A DNA stretch of 7,792 bases. Origin: Ilumatobacteraceae bacterium (GTDB lineage: Bacteria; Actinomycetota; Acidimicrobiia; Acidimicrobiales; Ilumatobacteraceae). The translations under genes were made by a program, and so were the position numbers. Positions 1-6,090 of this stretch are shown piece after piece. Position 1 is the first letter of the stretch. Each line of letters starts with the position of its first letter. Below the pieces are notes generated by a model that did not search any database, was not told the origin of the DNA, and worked only from the letters and a program-made list of their open reading frames with translations. The stretch spans positions 1 to 7,792 of the forward strand of contig JANQZQ010000028.1 in NCBI GenBank assembly GCA_030728545.1. The letters are read 5' to 3'.

Positions 1-123
1 TGTGGGCACCGCTGGGTTCCCTCGCGAGACCCCAAGCAGTTACCGCTGTGCACCAAATGCAAAGACATCTATGACACCTACCGCATGTTCAACGACGGGC
101 TCAACGAAACACCTAACGACTAG
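1..123 (+). CDS. DUF3039-like zinc-ribbon protein, C-terminal part (5' truncated)
   Basis: Reading frame 1 is open from the window edge to a TAG at 121-123 and gives 40 residues. It begins CGHRWVPSRDPKQLPLC and continues with TKCKDIYDTY and a short acidic, Asn-rich tail. The pattern C-G-x-x-W-V-P-x-R-D-P-K, then C-x2-C, then K-[DE]-I-Y is what I know from the C-terminus of the DUF3039 family. These are small actinobacterial proteins of about 90-100 residues with a probable zinc ribbon and no established function. The start and N-terminal half lie outside the window. The gene is convergent with dnaE2, with 19 bases between the stop codons, so it is not part of the mutasome operon. The family call rests on motif memory and could not be searched. 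Confidence 0.75.
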   Translation, partial: CGHRWVPSRDPKQLPLCTKCKDIYDTYRMFNDGLNETPND

Positions 124-134
124 TCGCCCGCAGG

Positions 135-150
135 TTCGCTGATCAGCGAA
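135..150. terminator. 16-bp perfect palindrome at the convergent dnaE2/DUF3039 junction, possible bidirectional terminator
   Basis: TTCGCTGATCAGCGAA is its own reverse complement. It starts 11 bases after the stop codon of the plus-strand gene and covers the dnaE2 stop codon (143-145). Folded as RNA it gives a 6-bp stem with a GATC tetraloop from either strand. A second small inverted repeat, GTCGC-N5-GCGAC, lies beside it at 152-166, inside the dnaE2 3' end. No U-tract follows on either strand, so a canonical intrinsic terminator is not shown. The position between convergent genes is the main argument for a termination role. Confidence 0.35.
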
Positions 151-3100
151 AGTCGCGTGATGCGACACGCATCGGGATACGCAGTTCGGTGAACTGCTCG
201 CCGACCACATTGACCACACCTTCGGCATACTCCACTCGCCCACGCACCAACAGCGCAGTCGAACGGCGCAACACACCGGCGTGTCGCACCCAACAACCGC
301 GTGAGCACACCACATTCATCAGCCCCGTTTCGTCTTCAAGACCGATGAACGTGGTGCCTTTGGCAGTCGTTGGTCGTTGCCGATGCGTCACCACACCGGC
401 AATCAGTACCCGCGTTCCAGGTTCACGGGCGGCCAACTCGTTCAGCTCAACGGTGGTGAGCACGCCCAACTCGCGCAGTGACGCCCGCAAAAACGTGGTG
501 GGGTGACCATCAGGCGAAACACCCGTTGCCCACAAATCAGCAACTGCTTCTTCGATTGGTTGCATGCCAGGCAGATGCGGCGTTGACACACTGGCGGTGC
601 CCACCAGCCGATCGGGCGACGATTCAATAATCGCCCCGGCATTCCACAGTGCGTCGCGCCGCGACACATCAAATGACTCACCGAACACACCGGCTGTGGC
701 CAGTGCTTCGAGTTGTTTCACTGACATGCCCGGCACGCGCCGTACGAGATCTTCGGTGTCGACAAACGGTCGTGCCGCTTCAATTTGTGCAGCCAGTTGT
801 GTGCCGATGCCGCGCACCGAGCCAATGCCGAGTCGCACTGCCAACCCACCCGTGGAGCGCGGGTCAGGCTCAAGCCACGCACCAGCTCGCGACGCATTGA
901 TATCGGGGGTGCGCACCACCACCCCGTGTCGGCGCGCATCTTGCACCAACGTGTGCGGTGACCAAAACCCCATCGGTTGCGAATTGACGAGTGCTGCACA
1001 AAAAATGGCTGGCTCATGGAATTTGATCCACGCCGATGAATACACGAGATACGCAAAACTCACCGAGTGACTTTCGGGAAAGCCATAGTTGGCGAACGCC
1101 GCCATCTTGTCGTAGATCTCGTCGGCAATGTCGCCAGCGATTCCACGCTGAGCCATGCCGTCGTACAGTCGTTCGCGCAAGCGCGCCATGCGCGCCCGTG
1201 ACCGCTTAGACCCCATTGCTTGACGCAACTCGTCGGCCTGGGCGGGCGTGAAGCCTGCAACATCGATGGCCATCTGCATGAGTTGTTCTTGAAACAATGG
1301 CACGCCGAGTGTTTTGCCCAAACTGTTTTCCAGCAGCGGGTGCAAGTACGTGACGGGTTCGAGCCCATTGCGCCGCCGAATGTACGGGTGCACCGAACCA
1401 CCTTGAATTGGGCCGGGGCGAATGAGGGCGACTTCTACGACGAGGTCATAGAACCGTCGTGGTTTGAGCCGCGGCAATGTTGCCATCTGCGCGCGTGACT
1501 CCACCTGAAACACCCCGACACTGTCAGCACGACACAACATGGCATACACATCGTCTTCTTGCGGTATCTCGGCCAAGTCGACGTGGCGGCCACGAAACTC
1601 GGCAATCAAATCGGTGGCCCGGTGCAACGCCGACAACATCCCCAGCCCCAACAAGTCAAACTTCACCAGGTTGATTGCAGCGCAATCGTCTTTGTCCCAC
1701 TGCAACACGCTGCGCCCGGGCATCGTTGCCCATTCCACAGGGCACACTTCGCTCACCGGGCGATCACAAATCACCATGCCACCGGAATGAATGCCCAAAT
1801 GTCGCGGTGCGTCTTGTACGCGCCCCGCTAGGTCAACCACCAGATCAGGAACCGTTACTTCATGTTGGTTTTTGATCGGGCTCCATGAATCAAAACGACG
1901 ACTGAACGCATCTTGGTCGGCACCCGAATAGCCGAGTGCCCGCGCCATGTCGCGCACCGCCGAACGGGCCCGATATGTGATCACGTTGGCAACTTGGGCG
2001 GCATGCAGACGGCCGTAGCGCTCGTACACATACTGAATGACTTCTTCACGCCGATCGCTTTCGATGTCTAGGTCGATATCGGGCGGGCCATCACGCTCGG
2101 TCGACAAGAACCGCTCGAACAACAACCCGAGCGACACTGCATCAGCTTTGGTGACACCGAGCGAAAAACACACTGCACTATTGGCAGCACTCCCCCGGCC
2201 CTGACACAAAATGTTGTTGCGTTCACAAAACTGCACGATGTCCCACACCACGAGGAAATAGCCGGCGAAACCCAACTGCTCGATCACCGCCAACTCGTGG
2301 TCGATCGTGCTCCAGGCGCGGGCGCGCAATGACAAATCTTCATGGGCGCCCAACGGACGTTCGCCATACCGACGGCGACCACCCGTCTCGGCGAGTTGAC
2401 GCAAGAACTGGATTTCGCTCAACCCATTTGGGCACGGATACGGCGGCAGTCGGGGTGCGATCAATGACAGATCAAATGCTGCAGCGCGAGCAATTTCGCT
2501 GGTGCGTTCCACCACACCGGGATACCGCGCAAAGCGTCGCTGTTGTTCTGCAGCGCTGCGCAAACATGCAGTGGCTGCTGGTGGTAGTTGGGCATCGAGT
2601 TCATCGAGGCTGCACCGATGCCGCACGGCTGCCAACGCACACGCCAACACGTGGTCGCTCGGCATTGCATACGACACATCGTTGGTGGCGATGGTTTCCA
2701 CGTCGCACTCGGCAGCAACACCCACCAGCGCATCGTTGCGCCACACATCAAGCGGGTCGCCGTGATTCCACACTTCGACCAACACTCGGTCGCGTCCGAA
2801 TGCTTCGACAAGTAACTCGAGCGAACGGCGCGCAGCGCGCGGGCCATCGGTGTGTAACGCACGAGCAAGCGGGCCATCATGGGCACCAGTGAGCACGAAA
2901 CATTGACCGCGTACCCGCTCGGCAAGTGATGCAACATCAAACACGGGGTGTGACTTGGCCCCACGCATCTGACCATCGGTGAGCGCTTGCGACAGCGCCA
3001 CATAACCCGACGGCCCGTCGGCAATCACCACCAGATCGCTGCCGGCACACGACACCTCGGCGCCAAACACCGTGCGCATCCCCACTTCGCGTGCGGCTTG

Positions 3101-3265
3101 AGCAAAGCGCACGACGCCATATAAACCGTTGCGATCCGTGAGGGCAAGGGCGCTCAACCCAAGTTCGTGTGCCACCTCGACCAGCCGCTCGGGCGATGAC
3201 GCACCGTGCAAAAACGAAAACTGTGATCGGCAATGCAGCTCGGCATATTCACTCGCTGGCGACAC
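143..3265 (-). CDS. dnaE2: Error-prone DNA polymerase DnaE2 (ImuC)
   Basis: C-family DNA polymerase of 1040 residues, the usual DnaE2 length. It performs mutagenic translesion synthesis together with ImuB and ImuA' during the SOS response. The N-terminal PHP domain (about 7-220) opens YAELHCRSQFSFLHGAS. The palm carries PPDIDLD at 394-400, so D396 and D398 are the catalytic aspartates, with the third at D537 in KFDLLGLGML. Conserved polymerase segments follow: GRGSAANS at 356-363, RPGPIQGG at 616-623, LFQEQLMQMA at 657-666 and FPESHSVSFAYL at 729-740. An OB-fold domain lies at about 952-1022, and the protein ends SRDFR as DnaE2 proteins typically do. The GTG at 3265 is the first possible start because an in-frame TGA precedes it directly, and the conserved PHP start follows six residues later. 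No Shine-Dalgarno sequence is visible. The gene follows the NUDIX gene with no gap (TGA then GTG) and has its own SOS box at 3279-3292. PHP ligand histidines at residues 13 and 45 are replaced by Arg. Confidence 0.97.
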   Translation of the reverse strand: MSPASEYAELHCRSQFSFLHGASSPERLVEVAHELGLSALALTDRNGLYGVVRFAQAAREVGMRTVFGAEVSCAGSDLVVIADGPSGYVALSQALTDGQMRGAKSHPVFDVASLAERVRGQCFVLTGAHDGPLARALHTDGPRAARRSLELLVEAFGRDRVLVEVWNHGDPLDVWRNDALVGVAAECDVETIATNDVSYAMPSDHVLACALAAVRHRCSLDELDAQLPPAATACLRSAAEQQRRFARYPGVVERTSEIARAAAFDLSLIAPRLPPYPCPNGLSEIQFLRQLAETGGRRRYGERPLGAHEDLSLRARAWSTIDHELAVIEQLGFAGYFLVVWDIVQFCERNNILCQGRGSAANSAVCFSLGVTKADAVSLGLLFERFLSTERDGPPDIDLDIESDRREEVIQYVYERYGRLHAAQVANVITYRARSAVRDMARALGYSGADQDAFSRRFDSWSPIKNQHEVTVPDLVVDLAGRVQDAPRHLGIHSGGMVICDRPVSEVCPVEWATMPGRSVLQWDKDDCAAINLVKFDLLGLGMLSALHRATDLIAEFRGRHVDLAEIPQEDDVYAMLCRADSVGVFQVESRAQMATLPRLKPRRFYDLVVEVALIRPGPIQGGSVHPYIRRRNGLEPVTYLHPLLENSLGKTLGVPLFQEQLMQMAIDVAGFTPAQADELRQAMGSKRSRARMARLRERLYDGMAQRGIAGDIADEIYDKMAAFANYGFPESHSVSFAYLVYSSAWIKFHEPAIFCAALVNSQPMGFWSPHTLVQDARRHGVVVRTPDINASRAGAWLEPDPRSTGGLAVRLGIGSVRGIGTQLAAQIEAARPFVDTEDLVRRVPGMSVKQLEALATAGVFGESFDVSRRDALWNAGAIIESSPDRLVGTASVSTPHLPGMQPIEEAVADLWATGVSPDGHPTTFLRASLRELGVLTTVELNELAAREPGTRVLIAGVVTHRQRPTTAKGTTFIGLEDETGLMNVVCSRGCWVRHAGVLRRSTALLVRGRVEYAEGVVNVVGEQFTELRIPMRVASRDFR

Positions 3266-3835
3266 TCACTCACGATAGCGAACATATGTTCGTAGGGCCA
3301 CGGCAAGCCCACCCCGCAACCCGGGGTCGGCTACGGCGAATGCCTCATCGGGCAAAAACCAACGCGCATGGGGGCTTTCGTCGACACCAGGCTGCGGGTC
3401 GTCATCGCCGGCGAGTAATAAATATCGCAGGTCAAAATGTCGGTGCCCACGCGGCCCAGGGTGCACATCCACATGCATGAGCAATGCCCCGTCGGGTGGA
3501 TGAGTGACTGCCAGGCCCAACTCTTCGTGCGACTCGCGCACGGCTGCATCACGCGGATGTTCACCGTCGTCAATGTGACCACCGGGCTGCAACCACATGT
3601 TCAGTCGTTTGTGCAGATGCAACACGACACCACGACGACCAACCACGAATGCCGAAGCAGTCACATGACGAATATCAGCTTGCTCGCTGAACGGTGCCAC
3701 AAGTTGCGGCACCACATTCAAAAACTCGTCTATCGATTCGCGCTCGCGATTATCAACTGGTGTGGCAGCGCGAAAGTGCGCACACAACGCATCCACCAAC
3801 TCGACATCGCGCGGATCTGTAGCAGGCACGAACAC
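3266..3835 (-). CDS. NUDIX hydrolase embedded in the SOS mutasome operon
   Basis: Protein of 189 residues with a clear Nudix box at 86-108: G86-x5-E92-x7-R100-E101-S102-x-E104-E105-x-G107-L108. Only S102 departs from the G-x5-E-x7-R-E-U-x-E-E-x-G-U consensus. The flanks are typical of the fold: VVLHLHKRLNMWLQPGGH (70-87) before the box and HRHFDLRYLLLAG (131-143) after it. Nudix enzymes hydrolyse nucleoside diphosphates linked to another moiety, using Mg2+ bound by the REUxEE glutamates. The substrate here is unknown. The GTG at 3835 is the earliest start because TGA precedes it in frame; another GTG at 3829 is possible. It starts 19 bases after the imuB stop, and its TGA touches the dnaE2 GTG, so co-transcription is very likely. 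Its last codons (LRTYVRYRE) also form the dnaE2 SOS box and -10 element. A role in cleaning damaged nucleotides during SOS is only inference from context. A housekeeping Nudix enzyme caught in the operon is the alternative. Confidence 0.93.
   Translation of the reverse strand: MFVPATDPRDVELVDALCAHFRAATPVDNRERESIDEFLNVVPQLVAPFSEQADIRHVTASAFVVGRRGVVLHLHKRLNMWLQPGGHIDDGEHPRDAAVRESHEELGLAVTHPPDGALLMHVDVHPGPRGHRHFDLRYLLLAGDDDPQPGVDESPHARWFLPDEAFAVADPGLRGGLAVALRTYVRYRE
3272..3277 (-). promoter_or_regulatory. Predicted -10 element of a leaderless dnaE2 promoter
   Basis: On the minus strand TATCGT fits TANNNT. It ends six bases before the dnaE2 GTG (3265), so transcription would begin at the start codon itself and give a leaderless mRNA. 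This agrees with the absence of a Shine-Dalgarno sequence. No good -35 hexamer is seen at the expected place (about 3295-3300, TGGCCC). The same TATSGT at the same spacing occurs before imuA', which strengthens the call. Confidence 0.6.
3279..3292 (-). promoter_or_regulatory. LexA binding site (SOS box) of dnaE2
   Basis: CGAACATATGTTCG is a perfect 14-bp palindrome matching the actinobacterial SOS box (CGAAC-N4-GTTCG). It ends 13 bases before the dnaE2 start codon and would occupy -27 to -14 of the predicted leaderless promoter, where bound LexA would block RNA polymerase. It lies wholly inside the NUDIX coding sequence, where it encodes part of LRTYVR. Confidence 0.93.
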
Positions 3836-3854
3836 TCAAGGTAGTGCGTGCGGG

Positions 3855-5402
3855 TCAGGCATACCACGCAGCAAGTCGCCACACGCTGCGCTCAAGCACG
3901 ACAATCATCGCCCGAGTGACAGGCAGCGAGCCCACGTCGCGCACCAACAACTGCAAACGCACGGTGCGTCGCGCCCGACGCTGGTCCCACCAGCACTCTT
4001 CCACCGGCCACGGCCCGGCCCACGCCACCACGTCGTAGACCACATCGTTGATGAGCACCCGCGCTGGCTCGGCACTCATCGCATGACGCGCGTTGACCAC
4101 CAACGGGCGTTGACGAGCGTCCAACACTGCAATTTCTGGGGCACCATTCGACAACTCACTCGTATCAAACACCAGCGACGGCGACGGCGACGGCACTGCG
4201 CCGCGCCAGCCGACTGCTGCGTCGCCACCACTCACCACCCGACGCTCAAGATCAACGGCGTCACTGCGTACGAACTCAAACATTCGTGCCGGGTCTCGCC
4301 CACCACGCCACGCCGGCACTGTTACCGACTCGGCACCATTCACATCGGCCACTCGCCGAATCGCACGCTGAGCGTGGCGATCACCGTCGCGCTCACCACC
4401 CCACAACGTTGCCTGGCGGCCCGTGTTGGCAATCACCTGTTCGGGCGACAAGCGCACTGCCACCACACCACTCGTCGGCGCATCGTGCTGAATCCATGCA
4501 TCAAGTTGCCAGCGCACACTTTCGACGATGGCGCGCGTGCCAAGGCCGTCGGCGCGATACCACATGCGTTCACTGCGTTCACCATGGTCGGATTCGATCA
4601 GCACATGCACACGCACCGCCACCAACCCGTGTGCTGCAAGATGATCGGTGAGACCAACGGCGAGCTCGTCTGCTGTTGCCACGACTGCATCACGTGATTC
4701 GACAGGCGCATCAAACTGCCGCATGCATACGCGGTCAGGCGGAGCCGGCGCAGTCAACGGTGGATGACGATCAAGCCCGCGCGCCAACCGCGACAAATCG
4801 CGACCAAATGCACCGAACCGCGCAATCAGGTCGGCTTCACGCAAGGCCGCCACATCCCCGAAGCGATACAAACCCAAGCGCTCAAGGAGCGACACCACAT
4901 CGCGATACGACGACACGTCGGCAGTGTCTGGCACACCAGCACCCACCGCACCGATGACATCGACGCATTCAACGAGTGCGCGCACCGATGCATCGGCCAG
5001 CCAATGGTGCGCCGCACCTGATGGCACCACAACGGGTGCTGACGTCTGCATGCTGTGGCGTGCGGCAATGGCTGCAGCCAAGCGCCCATCAGCAACACCG
5101 ATGCCAAAACCAGCGTGTGTTTGAGCATGTTGATGTGCATCACCTATCACTGCGCGCAATGCGTCGGCTACTGCCGTGTGCACGAGCGCGGCCAGTGGTG
5201 TGTCGCCACCGACGTATCGCGAGGGGCCACGCGTAGCAAACATGATGATGCCCGGGGCTGTGACTTCGACAAGCGGCACATGGGCCACCACCGCCCGCAC
5301 AATTGGTTCAAATGCGCTACGTGCACCACGACCAAGGGCTGCTGCCAGCAACGACCAGCGCGGAAACTGGACGACTACGACACGCGTTGGTTCGTCGCGC
5401 AT
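3855..5402 (-). CDS. imuB: ImuB, catalytically inactive Y-family polymerase homologue of the SOS mutasome
   Basis: Protein of 515 residues. Features in order: a first Y-family strand RVVVVQFPRW at 7-16, with no Asp where active Y polymerases have their first metal ligand; VEVTAPGIIMFATRGPSRY at 45-63, which replaces the catalytic D-E strand; GVADGRLAAAIAAR at 102-115; a helix-hairpin-helix region at about 172-214; a little-finger-like region; the clamp-binding motif QATLWG at 330-335; and the typical ImuB C-terminus with GPWPVEECWWD at 463-473. Known ImuB proteins lack polymerase activity and act as the hub linking the beta clamp, DnaE2 and ImuA'. The missing acidic residues and the QATLWG motif fit this. 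Only about 30 residues separate the first strand from the D-E-equivalent strand, against about 95 in DinB/Dpo4, so the fingers region seems absent. The ATG at 5402 overlaps the end of imuA' by 28 bases, suggesting translational coupling. SOS control would come from the box upstream of imuA'. Confidence 0.93.
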   Translation of the reverse strand: MRDEPTRVVVVQFPRWSLLAAALGRGARSAFEPIVRAVVAHVPLVEVTAPGIIMFATRGPSRYVGGDTPLAALVHTAVADALRAVIGDAHQHAQTHAGFGIGVADGRLAAAIAARHSMQTSAPVVVPSGAAHHWLADASVRALVECVDVIGAVGAGVPDTADVSSYRDVVSLLERLGLYRFGDVAALREADLIARFGAFGRDLSRLARGLDRHPPLTAPAPPDRVCMRQFDAPVESRDAVVATADELAVGLTDHLAAHGLVAVRVHVLIESDHGERSERMWYRADGLGTRAIVESVRWQLDAWIQHDAPTSGVVAVRLSPEQVIANTGRQATLWGGERDGDRHAQRAIRRVADVNGAESVTVPAWRGGRDPARMFEFVRSDAVDLERRVVSGGDAAVGWRGAVPSPSPSLVFDTSELSNGAPEIAVLDARQRPLVVNARHAMSAEPARVLINDVVYDVVAWAGPWPVEECWWDQRRARRTVRLQLLVRDVGSLPVTRAMIVVLERSVWRLAAWYA

Positions 5403-6025
5403 GACAAATCAATCGTGGCTTCACGCGGTGAGGCACACCGGCGACCAGACACGCGCACATGCACCATGCGTTGCGTGATATGCGAGCCGCCTTGTTCGAT
5501 GCCTGACCAGGCAACGGTGTCGGCACGCACATCGAGATCGGCACCGAACACTTGCGGTGCAAGCCGAGTATGTGGTGCCAGCGGTGGCGGTAGGTGCACC
5601 ACAATCAACACCGACTGGCGGGCAGCAACCCGGGTTTGCAAGCGCCGTGCATCGTGGGCACTGAGTGATGTAGGTGGCGCAACGATGAGCACATCAAAAC
5701 CTTCAACCAAGGCAGCCACCGTGGCCACCCATTCACGGCTGGCGCGCGGCGGTTGGGCGAGCACGATGCGTTCGATGGCGACACCGGCTTCGATTGCAGC
5801 GCCAACACCAAGTTGAGGCACACCGATGACCGCCAACCACGAACCGAGGCGCGTCGCCGACGCCGCCAATGCCAACGCCGTACTGAGTGCGGCATCGCCC
5901 GTGCACGCCACGGTGCGACCACGCACCAGCCCACCGTCGGCGAACAACGGTGTAAACGACGGTGCAATCGGCAATGGGGCACGCACCACTGGCGTGCCGA
6001 GATGAGAACGAAGGTCAGTAGCCAC
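5375..6025 (-). CDS. imuA': ImuA' (RecA-fold accessory protein of the SOS mutasome)
   Basis: Predicted 216 residues with a start at GTG 6025, giving VATDLRSHLG as the first residues. The fold is RecA/SulA-like. GRTVACTGDAALSTALALA (36-54) is the Walker A region, but it has no G-K-[ST] and so looks degenerate, as in other actinobacterial ImuA' proteins. GSWLAVIGVPQLGVGAAIEAG (61-81) is the conserved ImuA block, and FDVLIVAPP (110-118) sits at the Walker B strand. ImuA' is known to partner ImuB and DnaE2. In-frame GTGs at 6058 and 6031 are less likely. The first lies inside and upstream of the SOS box, and the second abuts the -10 element, so both would be upstream of the predicted transcription start. 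The GTG at 6025 stands exactly where dnaE2's start stands relative to its own box. It is the first gene of the cassette and overlaps imuB by 28 bases. The family call rests on these blocks and on position directly before imuB. Confidence 0.85.
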   Translation of the reverse strand: MATDLRSHLGTPVVRAPLPIAPSFTPLFADGGLVRGRTVACTGDAALSTALALAASATRLGSWLAVIGVPQLGVGAAIEAGVAIERIVLAQPPRASREWVATVAALVEGFDVLIVAPPTSLSAHDARRLQTRVAARQSVLIVVHLPPPLAPHTRLAPQVFGADLDVRADTVAWSGIEQGGSHITQRMVHVRVSGRRCASPREATIDLSCATNQRVS

Positions 6026-6031
6026 CCCCAC

Positions 6032-6037
6032 ACCATA
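6032..6037 (-). promoter_or_regulatory. Predicted -10 element of the leaderless imuA' promoter
   Basis: On the minus strand TATGGT fits TANNNT and ends six bases before the GTG at 6025. It is one base downstream of the SOS box, exactly as TATCGT is before dnaE2. No convincing -35 hexamer is visible (GAGTGG at 6055-6060). It predicts a transcript that starts at the imuA' start codon. Confidence 0.6.
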
Positions 6038-6038
6038 G

Positions 6039-6052
6039 CGAACAGGTGTTCG
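6039..6052 (-). promoter_or_regulatory. LexA binding site (SOS box) of the imuA'-imuB-NUDIX-dnaE2 operon
   Basis: On the minus strand CGAACACCTGTTCG has two perfect six-base arms (CGAACA/TGTTCG) around a CC centre and matches the actinobacterial LexA operator. It lies in the 65-base gap between cimA and imuA', at -27 to -14 of the predicted imuA' transcription start, so LexA would repress the whole cassette. Confidence 0.93.
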
Positions 6053-6064
6053 CCCCACTCAGGG

Positions 6065-6076
6065 CAGTAATTACTG
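6065..6076. repeat. 12-bp perfect palindrome between cimA and imuA'
   Basis: CAGTAATTACTG is its own reverse complement. It starts 12 bases upstream of the SOS box (on the imuA' side of the map) and ends 14 bases past the cimA stop. It is nested in a larger weak inverted repeat, CCCCA (6053-6057) with TGGGG (6075-6079). It could take part in ending the cimA transcript or act as an operator upstream of the imuA' promoter. No U-tract follows. A palindrome this long is expected about twice by chance in a window of this size. Confidence 0.3.
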
Positions 6077-6090
6077 GGGTTTGGCGTTAC

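Noticed and set aside
564..1070. Plus-strand open frames opposite dnaE2
   Set aside because: They show no family motifs and a skewed composition, and they lie wholly opposite the conserved DnaE2 C-terminal region. They are shadows.
3838..3843. TACCTT on the minus strand as a -10 element for a separate NUDIX promoter
   Set aside because: It matches the loose TANNNT pattern, but it has no SOS box or -35 and lies in a 19-base gap inside the operon. Spacing to GTG 3835 (2 bases) is too short and to GTG 3829 (8 bases) is only marginal. Chance is more likely.
3762..4697. Long plus-strand open frame of about 311 codons opposite imuB
   Set aside because: Its His/Arg/Thr-rich, low-complexity translation is typical of the antisense of a GC-biased gene, and the minus strand here encodes a recognisable ImuB.
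6026..6058. Longer imuA' reading frame starting at GTG 6058 (or GTG 6031), adding two to eleven residues
   Set aside because: These starts lie in or before the SOS box and -10 element and would be upstream of the predicted transcription start. The added residues mirror the operator sequence rather than a protein motif. The dnaE2 promoter geometry points to 6025.
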